Of a stretch of 64,000 nt of DNA, positions 27,620-39,308 are shown piece by piece. The stretch's first letter is position 1. Each line of letters begins with the position of its first letter. Source of the DNA: Flectonema sp. DT1601 (taxonomy: Eukaryota > Euglenozoa > Diplonemea > Diplonemida > Diplonemidae); assembly GCA_964019425.1 (NCBI GenBank), contig OZ025792.1, forward strand, positions 1,364,001-1,428,000, read 5' to 3'. A model generated the notes under the pieces. The model was not told the origin of the DNA. It did no database searches and saw only the letters and a program-made list of their open reading frames with translations. The translations under genes and the position numbers were made by a program.

Positions 27620-29167
27620 TCACTCCCAAACGAATATACCAACAGTGGACTCAGGACTAGTTGAGATTGAGTGAGTCTCCTCAACAGACAGTCTGTCGAC
27701 TGTCGGATCGATGACTGAGATCGTTTCCTTCCAATTCATTGCCTTTGAAAGCAGATTAAATAATTGTAAATAGTGAACACAATTAACAGTTCCTAAATAA
27801 GCACACCACTCACTACTAGAAGATGATTGAAAACCTGCCTTCATAACTTGTTGTCGATGATACGATGATGACATCACAACATTTTCAATAAACGAAAAGG
27901 ATTTTTCTAAAATTGATTTCGGAACTTCAGAACAACAAAGTTGGTGTAATTCCTTCCCACTTGAGACGTAAATCATTTCTACTTCTTTGATTATTTGTTT
28001 TCCTGGTGAACTCATTGCCAACTGCGTCATTATTTCTAAAAATAAACAACTCCTAGTATGAGTTCCGTTTAGCGCTATCTTCGAGAGAGAAGGACAATCT
28101 GACACAGAAACAGCAATAATCACATTCTCAAACACGCTCGTTGACAACACCACAGAAGACGGTAATATCTGTAACGGTGGTAGTAGATTTCTGATATACT
28201 TTCCTTCAATGCTAAATAACAACGATAGGTGCTTTGACAATCCTGATACCGGCATTCCCGTCACAGGATCTAACTTACTGAAGAATTTCCTGCTGGAAAT
28301 GGTTGCGATGGTTTTTTTAGATTTATCCAACAACATAGGTTTTAACAAATAATACAGCTGACTAAAATGAATATTTAACGTACTTGTTGTTGATATTGTG
28401 GTTATGTGTTTTTTTTCTGAAACAGAAAGACGGATGTCAGACACATGCTGAAGACCAACAGCAATCATTGAAGAAAGACTGCTGACTGACTCATTATGGG
28501 ACGAGTCATAATCTCGTGTGTCGATTATAATGAGAGCTCCGCGATTGTTCTGAATTGATGAATCAGTCGGCAGGTTAACTTCTGAACAATAATTCTTCAC
28601 AGCATCCAATGAAATATCATTATCAACTAATACGATTAACGACCAACTACTGGTTGGAATTGTTTCGTACAACCAGTGAAGTTCATTCCATTTCTGTTTT
28701 AATAAATCTTCTCCAGTAGAATGACTGTTGCTGCTTTTAATTCTATCAACACATTCTGCATCTGACGTAATTGGTAATAGAATACTACAGTGATGTGGTG
28801 GAAGTAATTTCATCATAAGTTTTGATTTTGCTATTCTAACAGCCAACAGGAATGATGTTGGATAACTCTCATCAAGTTCTCTTTCAAGGTAATCAAGTAA
28901 CTTATTATCAGAATATAGTTCCATTAAAGAATTAGCAATTGTGAAACAGTCTCGTTGTTCACACTGTCTACGAACATCCATACCGAGAACACCACGAGCA
29001 GATCTTTTCGCTTTTGAATGAATTTTTGAATCGATTGATTTATATATTCCAGAGAGAGGTTCAGTTGGCTTTTCAGCTGCAAGAGTCCCAAGCATTTCAT
29101 CAACAATTGTCGCGACATCTGTTTTGTGAAGATAGTCAACAAAAGGATGGTCTAAGTCGGCAGCCAT
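27620..29167 (-). CDS. Unknown protein with Dpy-30/RIIa-like N-terminus
   Basis: A 515-residue intronless gene. Residues 7–45 (HPFVDYLHKTDVATIVDEML … EKPTEPLSGIYK) resemble Dpy-30/RIIa dimerisation-docking helices, common in flagellar and A-kinase-anchoring proteins. The middle segment KWNELHWLYETIPTSSWSLI and VLVDND recalls the start of some nucleotide-sugar transferase folds, but no DxD metal site is clear, so I do not assign enzymatic activity. The C-terminal half is unrecognised. A clean acceptor-like TTTATTAAAACAG precedes the ATG by 15 bases. Codon use and length suggest a real gene. Confidence 0.75.
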   Translation of the reverse strand: MAADLDHPFVDYLHKTDVATIVDEMLGTLAAEKPTEPLSGIYKSIDSKIHSKAKRSARGVLGMDVRRQCEQRDCFTIANSLMELYSDNKLLDYLERELDESYPTSFLLAVRIAKSKLMMKLLPPHHCSILLPITSDAECVDRIKSSNSHSTGEDLLKQKWNELHWLYETIPTSSWSLIVLVDNDISLDAVKNYCSEVNLPTDSSIQNNRGALIIIDTRDYDSSHNESVSSLSSMIAVGLQHVSDIRLSVSEKKHITTISTTSTLNIHFSQLYYLLKPMLLDKSKKTIATISSRKFFSKLDPVTGMPVSGLSKHLSLLFSIEGKYIRNLLPPLQILPSSVVLSTSVFENVIIAVSVSDCPSLSKIALNGTHTRSCLFLEIMTQLAMSSPGKQIIKEVEMIYVSSGKELHQLCCSEVPKSILEKSFSFIENVVMSSSYHRQQVMKAGFQSSSSSEWCAYLGTVNCVHYLQLFNLLSKAMNWKETISVIDPTVDRLSVEETHSISTSPESTVGIFVWE

Positions 29168-29592
29168 TTTATTATGTTTGCTGTTTTAATAAACAAATAA
29201 AGAGAGTTAAACTGGCAATGGTGATCATTTGTGAAGGTAGTCAACAATAACGCTGATGAGGTCGATAGCCATCTTGGATGTGTGCTGCTGTTTTTTTTTT
29301 TATGAAAAAGTTCTTAAAGATAAATTTCTAACTTTTTAGCAACTCAACTGTGAAATAACACAAAAAATATAATCCTAACCAGTTTTGACAGTGAACCCAA
29401 CTTGTGAGGTGGTGTTAGTTTCTCCGTCTTTTTTTTTTTTTTTTTTTTTTTGTTCCCCCTTTCAGCAACTTTTCCGTTCCCTTATTTTGTTTGTTCGTTT
29501 TATTTTTTTATTTTTCGAGTCGGTCTTGTGAAGTAGGTCAGGGATCTGCCTCACAAAGACTTCTGTATTTATATACCCCTTATCTTATTCTC
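29168..29592. other. Intergenic spacer
   Basis: A T-run near 29430–29450 and otherwise AT-rich sequence. No gene is seen. Confidence 0.55.
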
Positions 29593-30678
29593 TTATCTTT
29601 TTACTGGACGTAACTTTAGTCCCTTGGCTCCGTATTTGACATCCGTAGGAAGAGCCTCCTCGATGATTTCACTATCATCGTTTAAAATTATTTTCGACAT
29701 CTCATCGCAGATGGCGTTCATGTCAGTTGCAAATTCCCCGCGAGTTTCAGAATTTGGGACATCGCCCAAGTCAGCTCCTTCGGATCCACTTTCTTTAGTG
29801 AACCAAACGTGTTGAATTGCTTGCTTTGCGGATAGTCTTTTTGTTTGTTGTGTTAGTAAGCTGCTTATTAAATCTTTTCCTTCATCGCTGATATCTTTCC
29901 ATTTGTTATCAGGGAATAAGACTCCTTTGTCGATTTGTCTGAGAAGATTGATTCGTTTGGCGTGATCACCAACTGATCCAAAGAAAGGAGGTCTTCCGCA
30001 GAGCATAACGTGAAGTACACATCCGAGAGCCCACATGTCGGTGTACATTGCCTGATCAACTGTTCTAATCCGAGCAGGGTTTTGTCCGAGTAACTCAATA
30101 GCTCGTATGATTTCAGGTGCCATGTAGAAGGAAGTTCCAACTGGTGTTCGTTGGGTGTCTGCGACTTTTGAAACTCCAAAGTCAGCGATTCTGATATCAG
30201 AAGGGTCGTTAATTAGAATATTTTCTGGTTTCAAGTCTCTGTGAACAACACCCTGATCATGCATAAAGATAACACCCTCAAGTAATTGTTTCATTATCAT
30301 TCTCGCATCACGTTCAGGAAGACCTGCCTTAGTCTGCTTACGAACTGAAGCGACGTAATCATAAAGATCACCTCCCATTCGTTGCATTACTAAATAAGTC
30401 TGACCAGTTGTTTCTACGACTTCGTATAATTTTACAATCTTGGGATGGGTCATGCGACGCATAATTTCCTTCTCTTGTTGTAACATTTCTAATTCTTTAG
30501 TAGTCATACCTTCAGTATTCATAACTTTTATTGCTCTCGATTCCTTACTAGTTCTATGTGTTGCTGTGAGTACTCTCGAAGTCTTACCAAAACCACATTC
30601 CTCACCCAGTTCGTACATGTCTTCAATATTTTTTGACTGTCGAACTGGTGTTGCCATATCAGATGGTCTGCTGGTCAT
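29593..30678 (-). CDS. CAMK-type Ser/Thr protein kinase
   Basis: A 361-residue kinase with all key motifs: glycine loop GEECGFGKTS, VAIK-type lysine in RAIKVM, HRDLKPENIL, DFGVSK, and GTSFYMAPEII. An insert in the region after the APE motif (AIELLGQNPARIRTVDQAMY) precedes DMWALGCVLHVMLCGRPPF. The catalytic domain fills residues 20–300, and a short acidic tail has no calmodulin-binding or EF-hand region I can name. Similarity is to CAMK-group kinases; substrates are unknown. The ATG is preceded by an A-rich leader with an acceptor-like ATATTACAG upstream. Confidence 0.93.
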   Translation of the reverse strand: MTSRPSDMATPVRQSKNIEDMYELGEECGFGKTSRVLTATHRTSKESRAIKVMNTEGMTTKELEMLQQEKEIMRRMTHPKIVKLYEVVETTGQTYLVMQRMGGDLYDYVASVRKQTKAGLPERDARMIMKQLLEGVIFMHDQGVVHRDLKPENILINDPSDIRIADFGVSKVADTQRTPVGTSFYMAPEIIRAIELLGQNPARIRTVDQAMYTDMWALGCVLHVMLCGRPPFFGSVGDHAKRINLLRQIDKGVLFPDNKWKDISDEGKDLISSLLTQQTKRLSAKQAIQHVWFTKESGSEGADLGDVPNSETRGEFATDMNAICDEMSKIILNDDSEIIEEALPTDVKYGAKGLKLRPVKR

Positions 30679-31318
30679 TTTGTTTTTTTCTTTTTTTCTT
30701 TTTGTCGGGGGGTGTGGTTAGGCTGTAATATGAATATACTTGTTGCATCCTCACTCGGTCACATTATTCGAGACAAGAGAGCTGATCATCCAGGCTCAAG
30801 CTGTTTCAAGAATATTAATTTACCAACACAAAAACACAAATCTGAGCAATTAAAAGTGCACAACAGTATGGGCTACGCATGGTTTAGGGAATGGGGAATG
30901 AGTGGGAAAGTCAGGGATGGGGCAGTCTGGGTGTATGTCTGTCTAGTTTCTTAATTGTTATTTATTTAACTGTGTGGGTTGGTGAGTGAGTCGGTGAAAT
31001 TATTATTTTTTTTTTTTAGAATTACTTTCAGTTATAAAAGAAAAAGGGCAACAGAGAACAGCGAGGGAATAAGTCGGCGTCGGCAATCCAGCAACGTCTT
31101 GGTAGCCACAAAGAAAAAAAAAAAGAAAGGGGGGGGAAAATGAAAATCGATGCATTCTTTGCGTTGAGTGAAAAACTCTGAACATGAAAAAAAAGCATAG
31201 CTATTCGCGGGAAGATATTTAATTTAAGTTCGAAACAATATAATTATGTATTTTATCTTCCTCTGTATCGATGTTCAAAAATTAGAACCCCCGGAGGAAC
31301 TCCATCACTCTGTTCTTC

Positions 31319-31358
<40 letters not shown>

Positions 31359-33654
31359 ATAATTACGTACGTTTTTTTTGTTTTTTTTTTTTCTTCTTCG
31401 CATGCGTCGGTTTTCAGTCTTCAATACAGCTACCATGTTCTGCCGGTTGGTTTGAAAGATACGAGTTTAGGCTTCGCCAGCATCTCTGACTTCTTTGCCG
31501 AAGACGCGCGGCTTTTTTTTTTTTTTTTTTTGCTACGAATAGACGGAAAGGCAATCTAAAAAAAAAAAAAAATTAAAAAAAAAACAAAGTGGAGCTACCA
31601 CGTTGCGAAATACTTCTGTTAAAAGCTTGTCTACAACTATATCACGCTACAGGTGGATCATAGCAGACCCAACCCAATCTGATGGTTTATCAGGTGGTGT
31701 TGTGTGTTAAATAACATCGAAAACCAGATCAAGAAAGAGGAATATTTGATCAAAAGATCATTCCAAAGTTTGTATAAAAATTAAAGTAGAGAAAAACACA
31801 GTGGAGAAGAAAGCGTTCCAACAGTGTGGGCACATCGAATTGCACCAAGCAGCTAAACCCCTTATGGTAGCCCTTTGTCACATAAATGAGAAAAAAAACT
31901 TACTTTTTTTTTTTTTTTTTTTTTTTATAAATCTACTCATGCACTCAAAGCTAAAGACTGCCCTCCCATCTCAGTTTTTTTCGTTTTAAATTTAACATAC
32001 TCGTTTGTTATGAAAAAATAATGAAAGAAAAAAAAAGAAAAAAAAAAAAAGGAAAAAAAACAGGAAACAGATCTCTAGAGCTACAATCCAATAAAGAAAA
32101 GAGGAGCTAATAAGAAAACAGAGGGGACGGGGTTATTCGATTTAATTTAATTACGTCGTGTTGAACCACAAAACACAAACGATGGTGAGGGGGCAAGATT
32201 TCCTTTGGCATCAAGCCAATCATCTCTAAGGTAAGAATTATTTAAACCGAAGAGGTAATATAAAATAAGATACTAATCCGTCTGGTGTCCAGAGATGAGA
32301 ACTGCTACTGGTGAAACCTTTTCCTACGTTGTCGTAATCGAAGAAATAAAAAGTGAACGGGAAAGGAGAAATTTAAAAAAAAAAGAGGAGGAGTTACGAA
32401 TTGCGGCAGTTTAATAGTTTCCTTACTTTGAACGATTACAAAACACTCACAAAACAAAGAAAGGCGATCTGTTTATTTATTTATTCTTTTTTTTGTTGTT
32501 GCTATAGTGTGGCCGAATAGGAAAGCATGTCAACAAGTGAGAAGGGAAAAAAAAAAAAAAACACCTAACCAACAGAGTACTGAAGAAACATAAATATCTA
32601 AGTGCGTGAGGGAGGGGAAGTGGTCGAACAAAATGGTTCAGTTTTTTGTTTTTTTTTTTTTTCAACTTGCGATTACTACTGACTTAAAAAAAATAATGAG
32701 CTTGGGTAGGGATGCTCAACTAAATGCACTGAATCCATCCATGAGCTTGTAAATCCATCTAATGTCTAGACTATTTCTTTATTTATTTCTTTTTTTTTTT
32801 TTTTTTTTTTTTTGGAAGAGTGCTGTTTTGTGCAATACCTATGAAAGATGTCCAACCATATTCCGTTTGTTGCAAAAATTCTAAAAATTAAAAAGAAAGA
32901 AAAAAAAAAAATAGGCCATGGCACATTTTTTTTTTTGGTGTAAAGAAACACCATCAAACAGACTTTTCCTTCCCTCGTTATATTGTTTCCCTCCGTACCT
33001 TTTTTTTAGTAATAACATAACAGGTAACTATTCTATGTTCTTTTTTTTTTTTTTTTTTTTTCTTATTGCTGTACTTTCTTTATTGGTATTTTTGCACCAG
33101 TTGCGCACAAACAAAACAAAAGTGTTGAGTAAAAAAAAAAAGTAATTCGTGAAATTGGCTTTTTTTTTTTTTTCCATTCTTTACTACAAATTCTGTTGCC
33201 TGAAGAATACTACTTTTCATGACCTGCCCAATATTGGTACCCGGCAGATGAGTTTTGTTGCAGAGTGGTTGGATAGTTCTGTTGGTAGAGTGCCCGTTTG
33301 CATTTCCTTCTTGTTCCCTTCTTAGCGCTTACGGTTAGCTTTTCTTTGCATTAGAACTTGACTGCAAGACAACCCTGCTGTTGCTTCTTCCAAATCAGAA
33401 TCGCAATCCAACATCACCACAATTAATCCAACGAAGAACAAAAAAGAAGGGGGAAAATGAGTTGCCGGCCTTTCACGGCTGAGCAGTTTCCCCCACAGGG
33501 CAGTCTATCATTATCAGGTAGGTGTTGTCATCACAATTTTAAAAAATTGTTAATTAAAATATAATACACAGTTGTGTGTCACTCTCACGATATTTGAGAG
33601 GATTGGAGGCAGAGATCACAATCACGAGAATACGTAAGAAAGATCAGCTCACAA

Positions 33655-33690
<36 letters not shown>

Positions 33691-33876
33691 CCAAAGCTGA
33701 CGTAGTGTAGTAAGACGTTATTATTATTGATCAGATTACGTGTGTAAGACTCTCAGTTAATCCTAGTCATCCAAAATAACAACTTTTTTTGAAAAAAAAG
33801 AGAAAAAAAAAGGATCATATTTTACAACAAACAATACCATGATGATCTGACAAAACTATCAACCTAACAACATCAC
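30679..33876. other. 3.2-kb gene-free region
   Basis: Many A and T runs (for example 31324–31354, 31907–31926, 33041–33060 and 33656–33687). A GC-richer island at 31398–31512 could be a small RNA. A perfect hairpin TTGGC/GCCAA lies at 32205–32219. A tRNA-5'-half-like stretch lies at 33265–33306. No protein gene is supported. Confidence 0.5.
31398..31530 (+). ncRNA. Candidate structured small RNA before a T-run
   Basis: A GC-richer island of about 110 bases is isolated between T-runs. GCGTC (31404–31408) pairs with GACGC (31503–31507), with GG/CC next to it, closing the whole island. A small GGC-TTC-GCC hairpin lies inside at about 31470–31478. A run of about 19 Ts follows, as at a Pol III terminator. 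It does not match 5S, U6 or SRP signatures that I can recall, so the identity is open. Confidence 0.3.
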
Positions 33877-36310
33877 TCACCATGCGGATAGTCTGGCAGG
33901 TACATCTTGATTAAGAGTAAGAAGAGGAGCAGAAGATGGATCTTTAACAGCCATCGAAATCTTTCCTCTTGAGATCAGAAGTACTCCTGCACCATTTTGA
34001 TGACCTCCATAATCAGAAGATGAGAATATCGTAATTACACGTCCAGAGTCTGATAGTCGAAGACCAGATGACTTCTCTTGATGAGCTCGGATGATGTAAT
34101 CGAAATTAAAGTTTGCGAGGAACGTATCAACGGCTTGTTTACCAAATGTTTTGATACCTGGACCACGAGGATTAGTACCAAAACCATGTTCGTTTAATAT
34201 CATTCCTGGCTCTGCTGGGTCTGACCAAAGTAAGTCAGACACAAACTGACGATATTCTCGTGTCTCTGCTTCAGGATTTGAAGATTGAACTTCTTCAAAT
34301 CTCGGAAAGTTCATCTTCTCAAGAATATCTAAACGAGAATCAGGTCCTCCATAGTATTGTGGTATTCCTCCGTGACTACAAAATATTTTATCATCAACAA
34401 TACAGGAAAGAGTTAAACAACTAAATAATCCATTAACCTGATTCCATACTTGTGTACCAATCTCTTCACCGAATACCATTAGACACTGATGTCTAAATGA
34501 AACCGTTCCGTATGTTGCAACATCACCATTAACTTCAGGACTTTCATGATTGCCTCTGAGTAGTGTTATTTTATGTGGTGATAACAACTTGTATGCCAAC
34601 AGGAAACAAATACATTCTACTGAACAGGTCCCTCTATCGACGTAATCTCCAAGAAACAGGAGGTCAGCAGCAGTGTAGTTGAGCTCACCAAAGGTGACGA
34701 TATTTTTCATAAAACAATAAAGATCTGCAAAGTTTCCGTGAATATCACCGAAAACATAAAGAGGAGATGAGAGTCGCTGTAGTAGGGGTTCTTTTTCAAG
34801 AACGGGACGAACCGCTCGGCAGAGAGCGAGGATCGCAGAACCGAATTCACGCGGACGATGATATCTAAATTCACGACCTCCATCAACAGCTGCTTCCATA
34901 ATCATATGAAGAACTGTTGTCGCTTCCATTGGTCGATGAGATCCATCTCTGGGAATGTCTGCTTCCAGATCCCGAACTCTCATAATTGTGGATTCTGTTC
35001 CTAAAAGGTCTTGTTCAGCTCCAGCATCTGCCGTAGCGAACGGATCAAATCCTGCCCTGGCACCCATTGGAGTGTCTGGTTCTACAGCAGTCGCTCTGTT
35101 GACAACTTCAGACATCATACAAACACCTTTTGGATCACCTTTCTCATCAATTAATAAAACCTGAGGGCAGAGGTCGGCTGTCGGGTTAAAAGTCGCACGG
35201 GTGCCAGTCTGTCCCCAAGTGGCTCCCTTTGGAGGAGGAGAGCGAGAGTGGGAGCGTGATCGAGAGCGGCTACGAGTGCGACCGGTGACGGGGGTGGCTT
35301 GTTGGCGATGATCGAGAGCCATTCCAGGAATGTTGTTACCACCCTGTTGCTGTAGTAGTACACCAGGTGGAGTTGGTGGAGACGGCGGAGTTAGAACGTG
35401 ACTTGCTGTGTTGACTTGTTGCACTGTTGTACCCAACTTTGGTGTAGTTGGCTGTCGTTGCTGTTGCTGATACAATCGATAATTATCCGGTATACCTGAT
35501 GCACTTATGGGTTGTTGCTGTTGATGCTGCTGTTGCTGCTGTTGCTGTTGCTGTTGTTGCTGCTGTTGTTGTTGCTGTTGCTGCTTCATGGCTGACCCTC
35601 TGTCTTTTTTCCGCAAGGCCGAAGGATCTTGCGGGATACTTTTTAATTCCGATTCAATAGTTTTCATTCTATTCTCAGTGTGATAAATGTCAGTAATTAG
35701 AGATGGTAATGTTGATTGATCTACTCCCTCATACCATCCTTTAACTTCATCTTGTGTGAATATTGAATTACTTACGCAGTCGATGCCGGTTGCTTCGCCT
35801 CTGTGAGAAACACCTTTTCCGAGATCGACGAAAATTCTCCATTCAGAGGTGACGCCGCGGATGCGACCGACTTTGTAGTGAGCTCTTCCATTGGGTGCGT
35901 CCTCGAGACGGAATCTGATATAAAACCCGACTACCAGACCAGGAAATCTGGAGTCCAATCGTTGATGCCAATCAAGTAATCTATCTCTTCCAACCCAAAC
36001 AGAATGGATATTTGGAATCCCTGTTGGATGTGCTGCTGGTTGTGAAACTACTCCCTTTGGATCGAATCGATAAACTGGAGCTGGTCTTTCTACAGCAGTC
36101 TCACCACTTAACTGTTTTATTAATTTATTGTAATAAAGTAGCTCAGCTAATAGCAATAACAGAAAAAGAAAGAAAATCCAAACAACATACCAAATTAACG
36201 TAATAAAAGACACCGTGTCTAGTAGTGCTCTGTCTAACTGCCCATCCTTCTGGAGGACGTGGGTCGAACTTTCGACATGCCTCAGCGTCTTGCTTTGAGA
36301 GGTTCGTCAT
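33877..36310 (-). CDS. WW–Plus3–PPP phosphatase (two exons)
   Basis: The model is exon 1 at 36191–36310 and exon 2 at 33877–36111, with a 79-bp intron (GTATGTTG … AAACAG). Reading through the intron would give a false hydrophobic N-terminus; splicing instead completes a WW domain (PPEGWAV … VFYYVNL joined to LSGETAVERP, residues about 20–50). A Plus3-like domain follows (about 100–200; YIRFRLEDAPNG, YKVGRIRGVT, CVSNSIFTQDEVKGW). Then come a glutamine run, an Arg/Ser-rich segment and a PP1/PP2A-type catalytic domain with GDIHGN, GDYVDRG, RGNHES, HGG and RAHQ. Of about 784 residues, the last 340 or so are catalytic. The WW and Plus3 modules point to RNA polymerase II transcription. An acceptor-like CTCTGAACAG lies just before the ATG. 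Confidence 0.88.
35510..35590. repeat. CAG/CTG-type repeat coding for polyglutamine
   Basis: Runs of TGC/TTG codon complements encode about 24 glutamines, one histidine interrupting them, in the linker of the phosphatase. The mixture of CAA and CAG codons suggests it is fairly stable. Confidence 0.9.
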
Positions 36311-36690
36311 AACCCTCACTGTTCAGAGAGTTCTACTTATTATTATTTTTGTTCTTTTTTTTTTTTTTTTTTTTATATACGAACTGGATGATAGGGGGGA
36401 AGAATAAAATTTCATATCGACAAGACGTATATCAGTAACAATAACACTTAACATATCGTAGTGGTCGTCGGTGGTCCTTTTTAATTAAATAATCAAATCT
36501 GAAGAGGGGACAAAGATAACGATAAACAAATGGGAGGAAAATAATCACAAAAACAATATTAATTGAGCCAACAAAGTCGTAATGATGGTTTTTTTTTTTT
36601 TTTTAAATATGTATCTCAGTTGTAATTTTTTTTTTTTTCACGTTCGAACAAAATAAAAGAAAGTGAGTGTTATAGCGTTTAAATTTAGTC

Positions 36691-36725
<35 letters not shown>

Positions 36726-37471
36726 CCGTACGAAGAAATACTTAATTTGAGTAAGTGAGAAGCAAAAAAAAAAAGGACAACAAAATATCATTCTACTAAT
36801 CCATTTCCATCTAAGCAGCTAAAAGACATTAGAAAACATAACGAGGTTAAACACACGAATCCTTTTTTTTAAAAGTTTCTTTTTTATAAAAAAAGAATAC
36901 CACAGGCGGGTGAGATTCACAGGAAATCGGATTGCAAGAACTGAACTACTTTTATTGTAGAAACCTGTTAACACAAACAGGGAAACACGCCACTATAAAT
37001 TGTGTACACAAAAAGAAATTCACATCTAACGAATAAACAAGCAAAAGAAAAAAAAAGAAAAAAAAAGAATTCGCCTTTTACAACGATCATAATGACAACA
37101 TGAAAACAGTGATCCGATTGCATCGCCGTGTGTGTTGTCAAAAAAAGGGTTTCTTTTTTTATCTCCAGTAGTGAGGTATTTTTTATATCCCACAGGTTAT
37201 AAAAAGAAGAGAAAAACAAAAGGAACGAAGGAAATGCCGAATCAATGAACTGCATCCCTTCCGAATCTACACCAACCTAATGGCACGTAAAGTGGTTCTT
37301 TCGTCTAAACTCACTTCTTGTGAATAAAAATATTTTTAAAAAGAAAAATAAACAGTTAGCGTGCGTCAAATTAATAACCAGTGAGGATATCAATACTGCA
37401 ACACACGAGGGGGGATTGGATGTTTGATTTCGTAAACACAACGAGGGGAGGGTTTTGTAGTTAGTACGAAA
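36311..37471. other. Gene-free spacer
   Basis: T-runs near 36356–36374 and 36693–36725 (about 33 Ts), otherwise AT-rich. No gene is seen. Confidence 0.55.
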
Positions 37472-39205
37472 CTAATTCTCAAACATTCTCGCAGCAGCTT
37501 CTTCCTTTTGTTTTAAGTACAAGTCATGAGCTGTTTTGTAAGCTGGAGGTCTGTTAGCAAGCCACTCATCAACTAAATTCCAACTAACCTTTGGCAACTG
37601 TTCCTTCTTAACAACAGGAAGTGTAAAGTAAGATGCGTACTGCTCGCTTAAGTGAAGAGTGTTAGTTGCGTTTATAAAAGGACCTCCTTCACTGATGAGT
37701 TTTCCATTATTACGATTTGGCATGAAGCGTGGATTGTTTGATGAAGAGACAGAAACTCTAATGCTGTGACCTCTCGCGAAGATAAAACTTGTATTCCACA
37801 TTGAGACCTCAACTTCGTAAATCTTTCCCGGAGTTACGACTTCTGGTTGATCACCTCCATGAACACCTTGTCTCCATTTCAAACGAATAATCCCATCATT
37901 GAGAAGAATAGATCTCCCGTCAGGATACACGTCAGTAAGTTTTGCTGTGAAATCCGTATCAGCAGCTGAGGTTTCAACAAACAATGTTGCTACTAGTGGA
38001 CCAGTAATTATGACATCTTGTTTAAGGACTTGAGTTGTAAAAGTTAAGACATCAGTTCTATTCTCTGAAGGTCTCTGATCACGAGCTCCACATTTAATCA
38101 TTAAATTATTACCTCCGATAGTTGGAACTGAGTCCTTCGGTTTGAATACGTAAGAGAGTGAATCACTACCAGTTGGTGGTGTTCTACTTAAAGACTTATC
38201 TTTATGCATGTAGTACTTAAGAGGATTGAAAACTGGCCATTCATCAACTGATGTCCAAAAGTTACCAGGAGCTAACGGATCAACATAACTACCACTTTTA
38301 TCACCGGCACCCATCACGTAGAATGTGATATTCTTAATTTCTGATGGTAAAGTACGACCAGCAAACATATCCAAGGCCATGATAAACGCAATATCTGTTT
38401 TACGATCTTCAATTAAATAGAATGGACAACCACCTCCCATGCAGTGACCACAAGCTTGAACAACAAAATGAGAATCGTAGCCTTTGTTACGATAGCACTC
38501 GTAGGCTGCGAAGTTACCCTGTTGAAAGATATCATACCAACCTGAAAGAATAACAGAAGGGAAGTACATTGAATCACACATTCCAGTCATGTTTACAGGA
38601 TTCCACCAACTTCCTGGTGCCTCATGTTGTTCAGTTGTTTTAATTAATCCTTCGTACTGGTTAGGGAACGTAGACTTCATCCATCCAGAAATCAAAGCTT
38701 CACGAAATGCACCACCATCATATGGAGTTGTGTGTGATGTGATGGATGCCCAAACAACGAACTGTTTCTTTAACTGTGGTGGAAGATTCTTCCAAGACAT
38801 GATAGCTCCGATCCCGTCAGCTGATATTCCAGTTTGATAGACGTCCCCATTTGACCATTCTTGTTTTGAGATCCAATCAAAAGTATCAAAACTATCATTA
38901 GCTTGACTACGCCACAAAGTAAAGTTCTGACCATCGTGATGAGATAACCAAGTCCCTCTCATATCTTGTCTTACAGAACAGAAATCATCACCGAGTGCCG
39001 CTGAAATGGCATCAGCAAGATTCTCACTAGCCCAATGGCCGTAAGTACTTGTGTCAAATATCGCTGTCTTCTTATCACTTCCAGTTTCAGGGCAGTTGAT
39101 GTAAGTACTTAACTTAAACCCGTCTCTCATTGGGATCCCAACCCTCTCAGTCTTCCCATAAACAGCTACTGCTGCTGCGACTACTAACGCAGTACTGCGT
39201 AACAT
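37472..39205 (-). CDS. Secreted CocE/NonD-type S15 family hydrolase
   Basis: A 577-residue alpha/beta hydrolase with an N-terminal signal peptide (MLRSTALVVAAAVAVYG). Family motifs are RVGIPMRDGFKLSTYI, SVRQDMRGTWLS, the nucleophile elbow GISADGIGAI (G-x-S-x-x-G), GWYDIFQQGNF, the probable catalytic-histidine region VVQACGHCMGG, and a C-terminal jelly-roll domain with DFTAKLTDVYPDGRS and SIRVSVSSSNNPRF. Relatives include Xaa-Pro dipeptidyl-peptidases and cocaine-esterase-like acyl hydrolases; the substrate cannot be read from sequence. It is probably lysosomal or secreted. A clear acceptor-like TTTTCTCAACAG precedes the ATG by 15 bases. Confidence 0.92.
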   Translation of the reverse strand: MLRSTALVVAAAVAVYGKTERVGIPMRDGFKLSTYINCPETGSDKKTAIFDTSTYGHWASENLADAISAALGDDFCSVRQDMRGTWLSHHDGQNFTLWRSQANDSFDTFDWISKQEWSNGDVYQTGISADGIGAIMSWKNLPPQLKKQFVVWASITSHTTPYDGGAFREALISGWMKSTFPNQYEGLIKTTEQHEAPGSWWNPVNMTGMCDSMYFPSVILSGWYDIFQQGNFAAYECYRNKGYDSHFVVQACGHCMGGGCPFYLIEDRKTDIAFIMALDMFAGRTLPSEIKNITFYVMGAGDKSGSYVDPLAPGNFWTSVDEWPVFNPLKYYMHKDKSLSRTPPTGSDSLSYVFKPKDSVPTIGGNNLMIKCGARDQRPSENRTDVLTFTTQVLKQDVIITGPLVATLFVETSAADTDFTAKLTDVYPDGRSILLNDGIIRLKWRQGVHGGDQPEVVTPGKIYEVEVSMWNTSFIFARGHSIRVSVSSSNNPRFMPNRNNGKLISEGGPFINATNTLHLSEQYASYFTLPVVKKEQLPKVSWNLVDEWLANRPPAYKTAHDLYLKQKEEAAARMFEN

Positions 39206-39308
39206 ATTATTATCAAACTGTTGAGAAAAGAGTTTATGTTTTCCAATAAAGTATTTATTTTTATATATCCTTCAAAACGTCACTGAGCGTGTAAATATGA
39301 AATCCCCT

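Noticed and set aside
33265-33306. tRNA-Ala(TGC)-like 5' half
   Set aside because: TAGTTCTGTTGGTAGAG resembles a D arm and TTTGCA an anticodon loop, but no T-arm, B box or acceptor match follows. At best a relic.
36112-36213. N-terminal transmembrane anchor on the phosphatase
   Set aside because: The hydrophobic stretch starts without ATG and coincides with a GT–AG intron; removing it joins the two halves of a WW domain.
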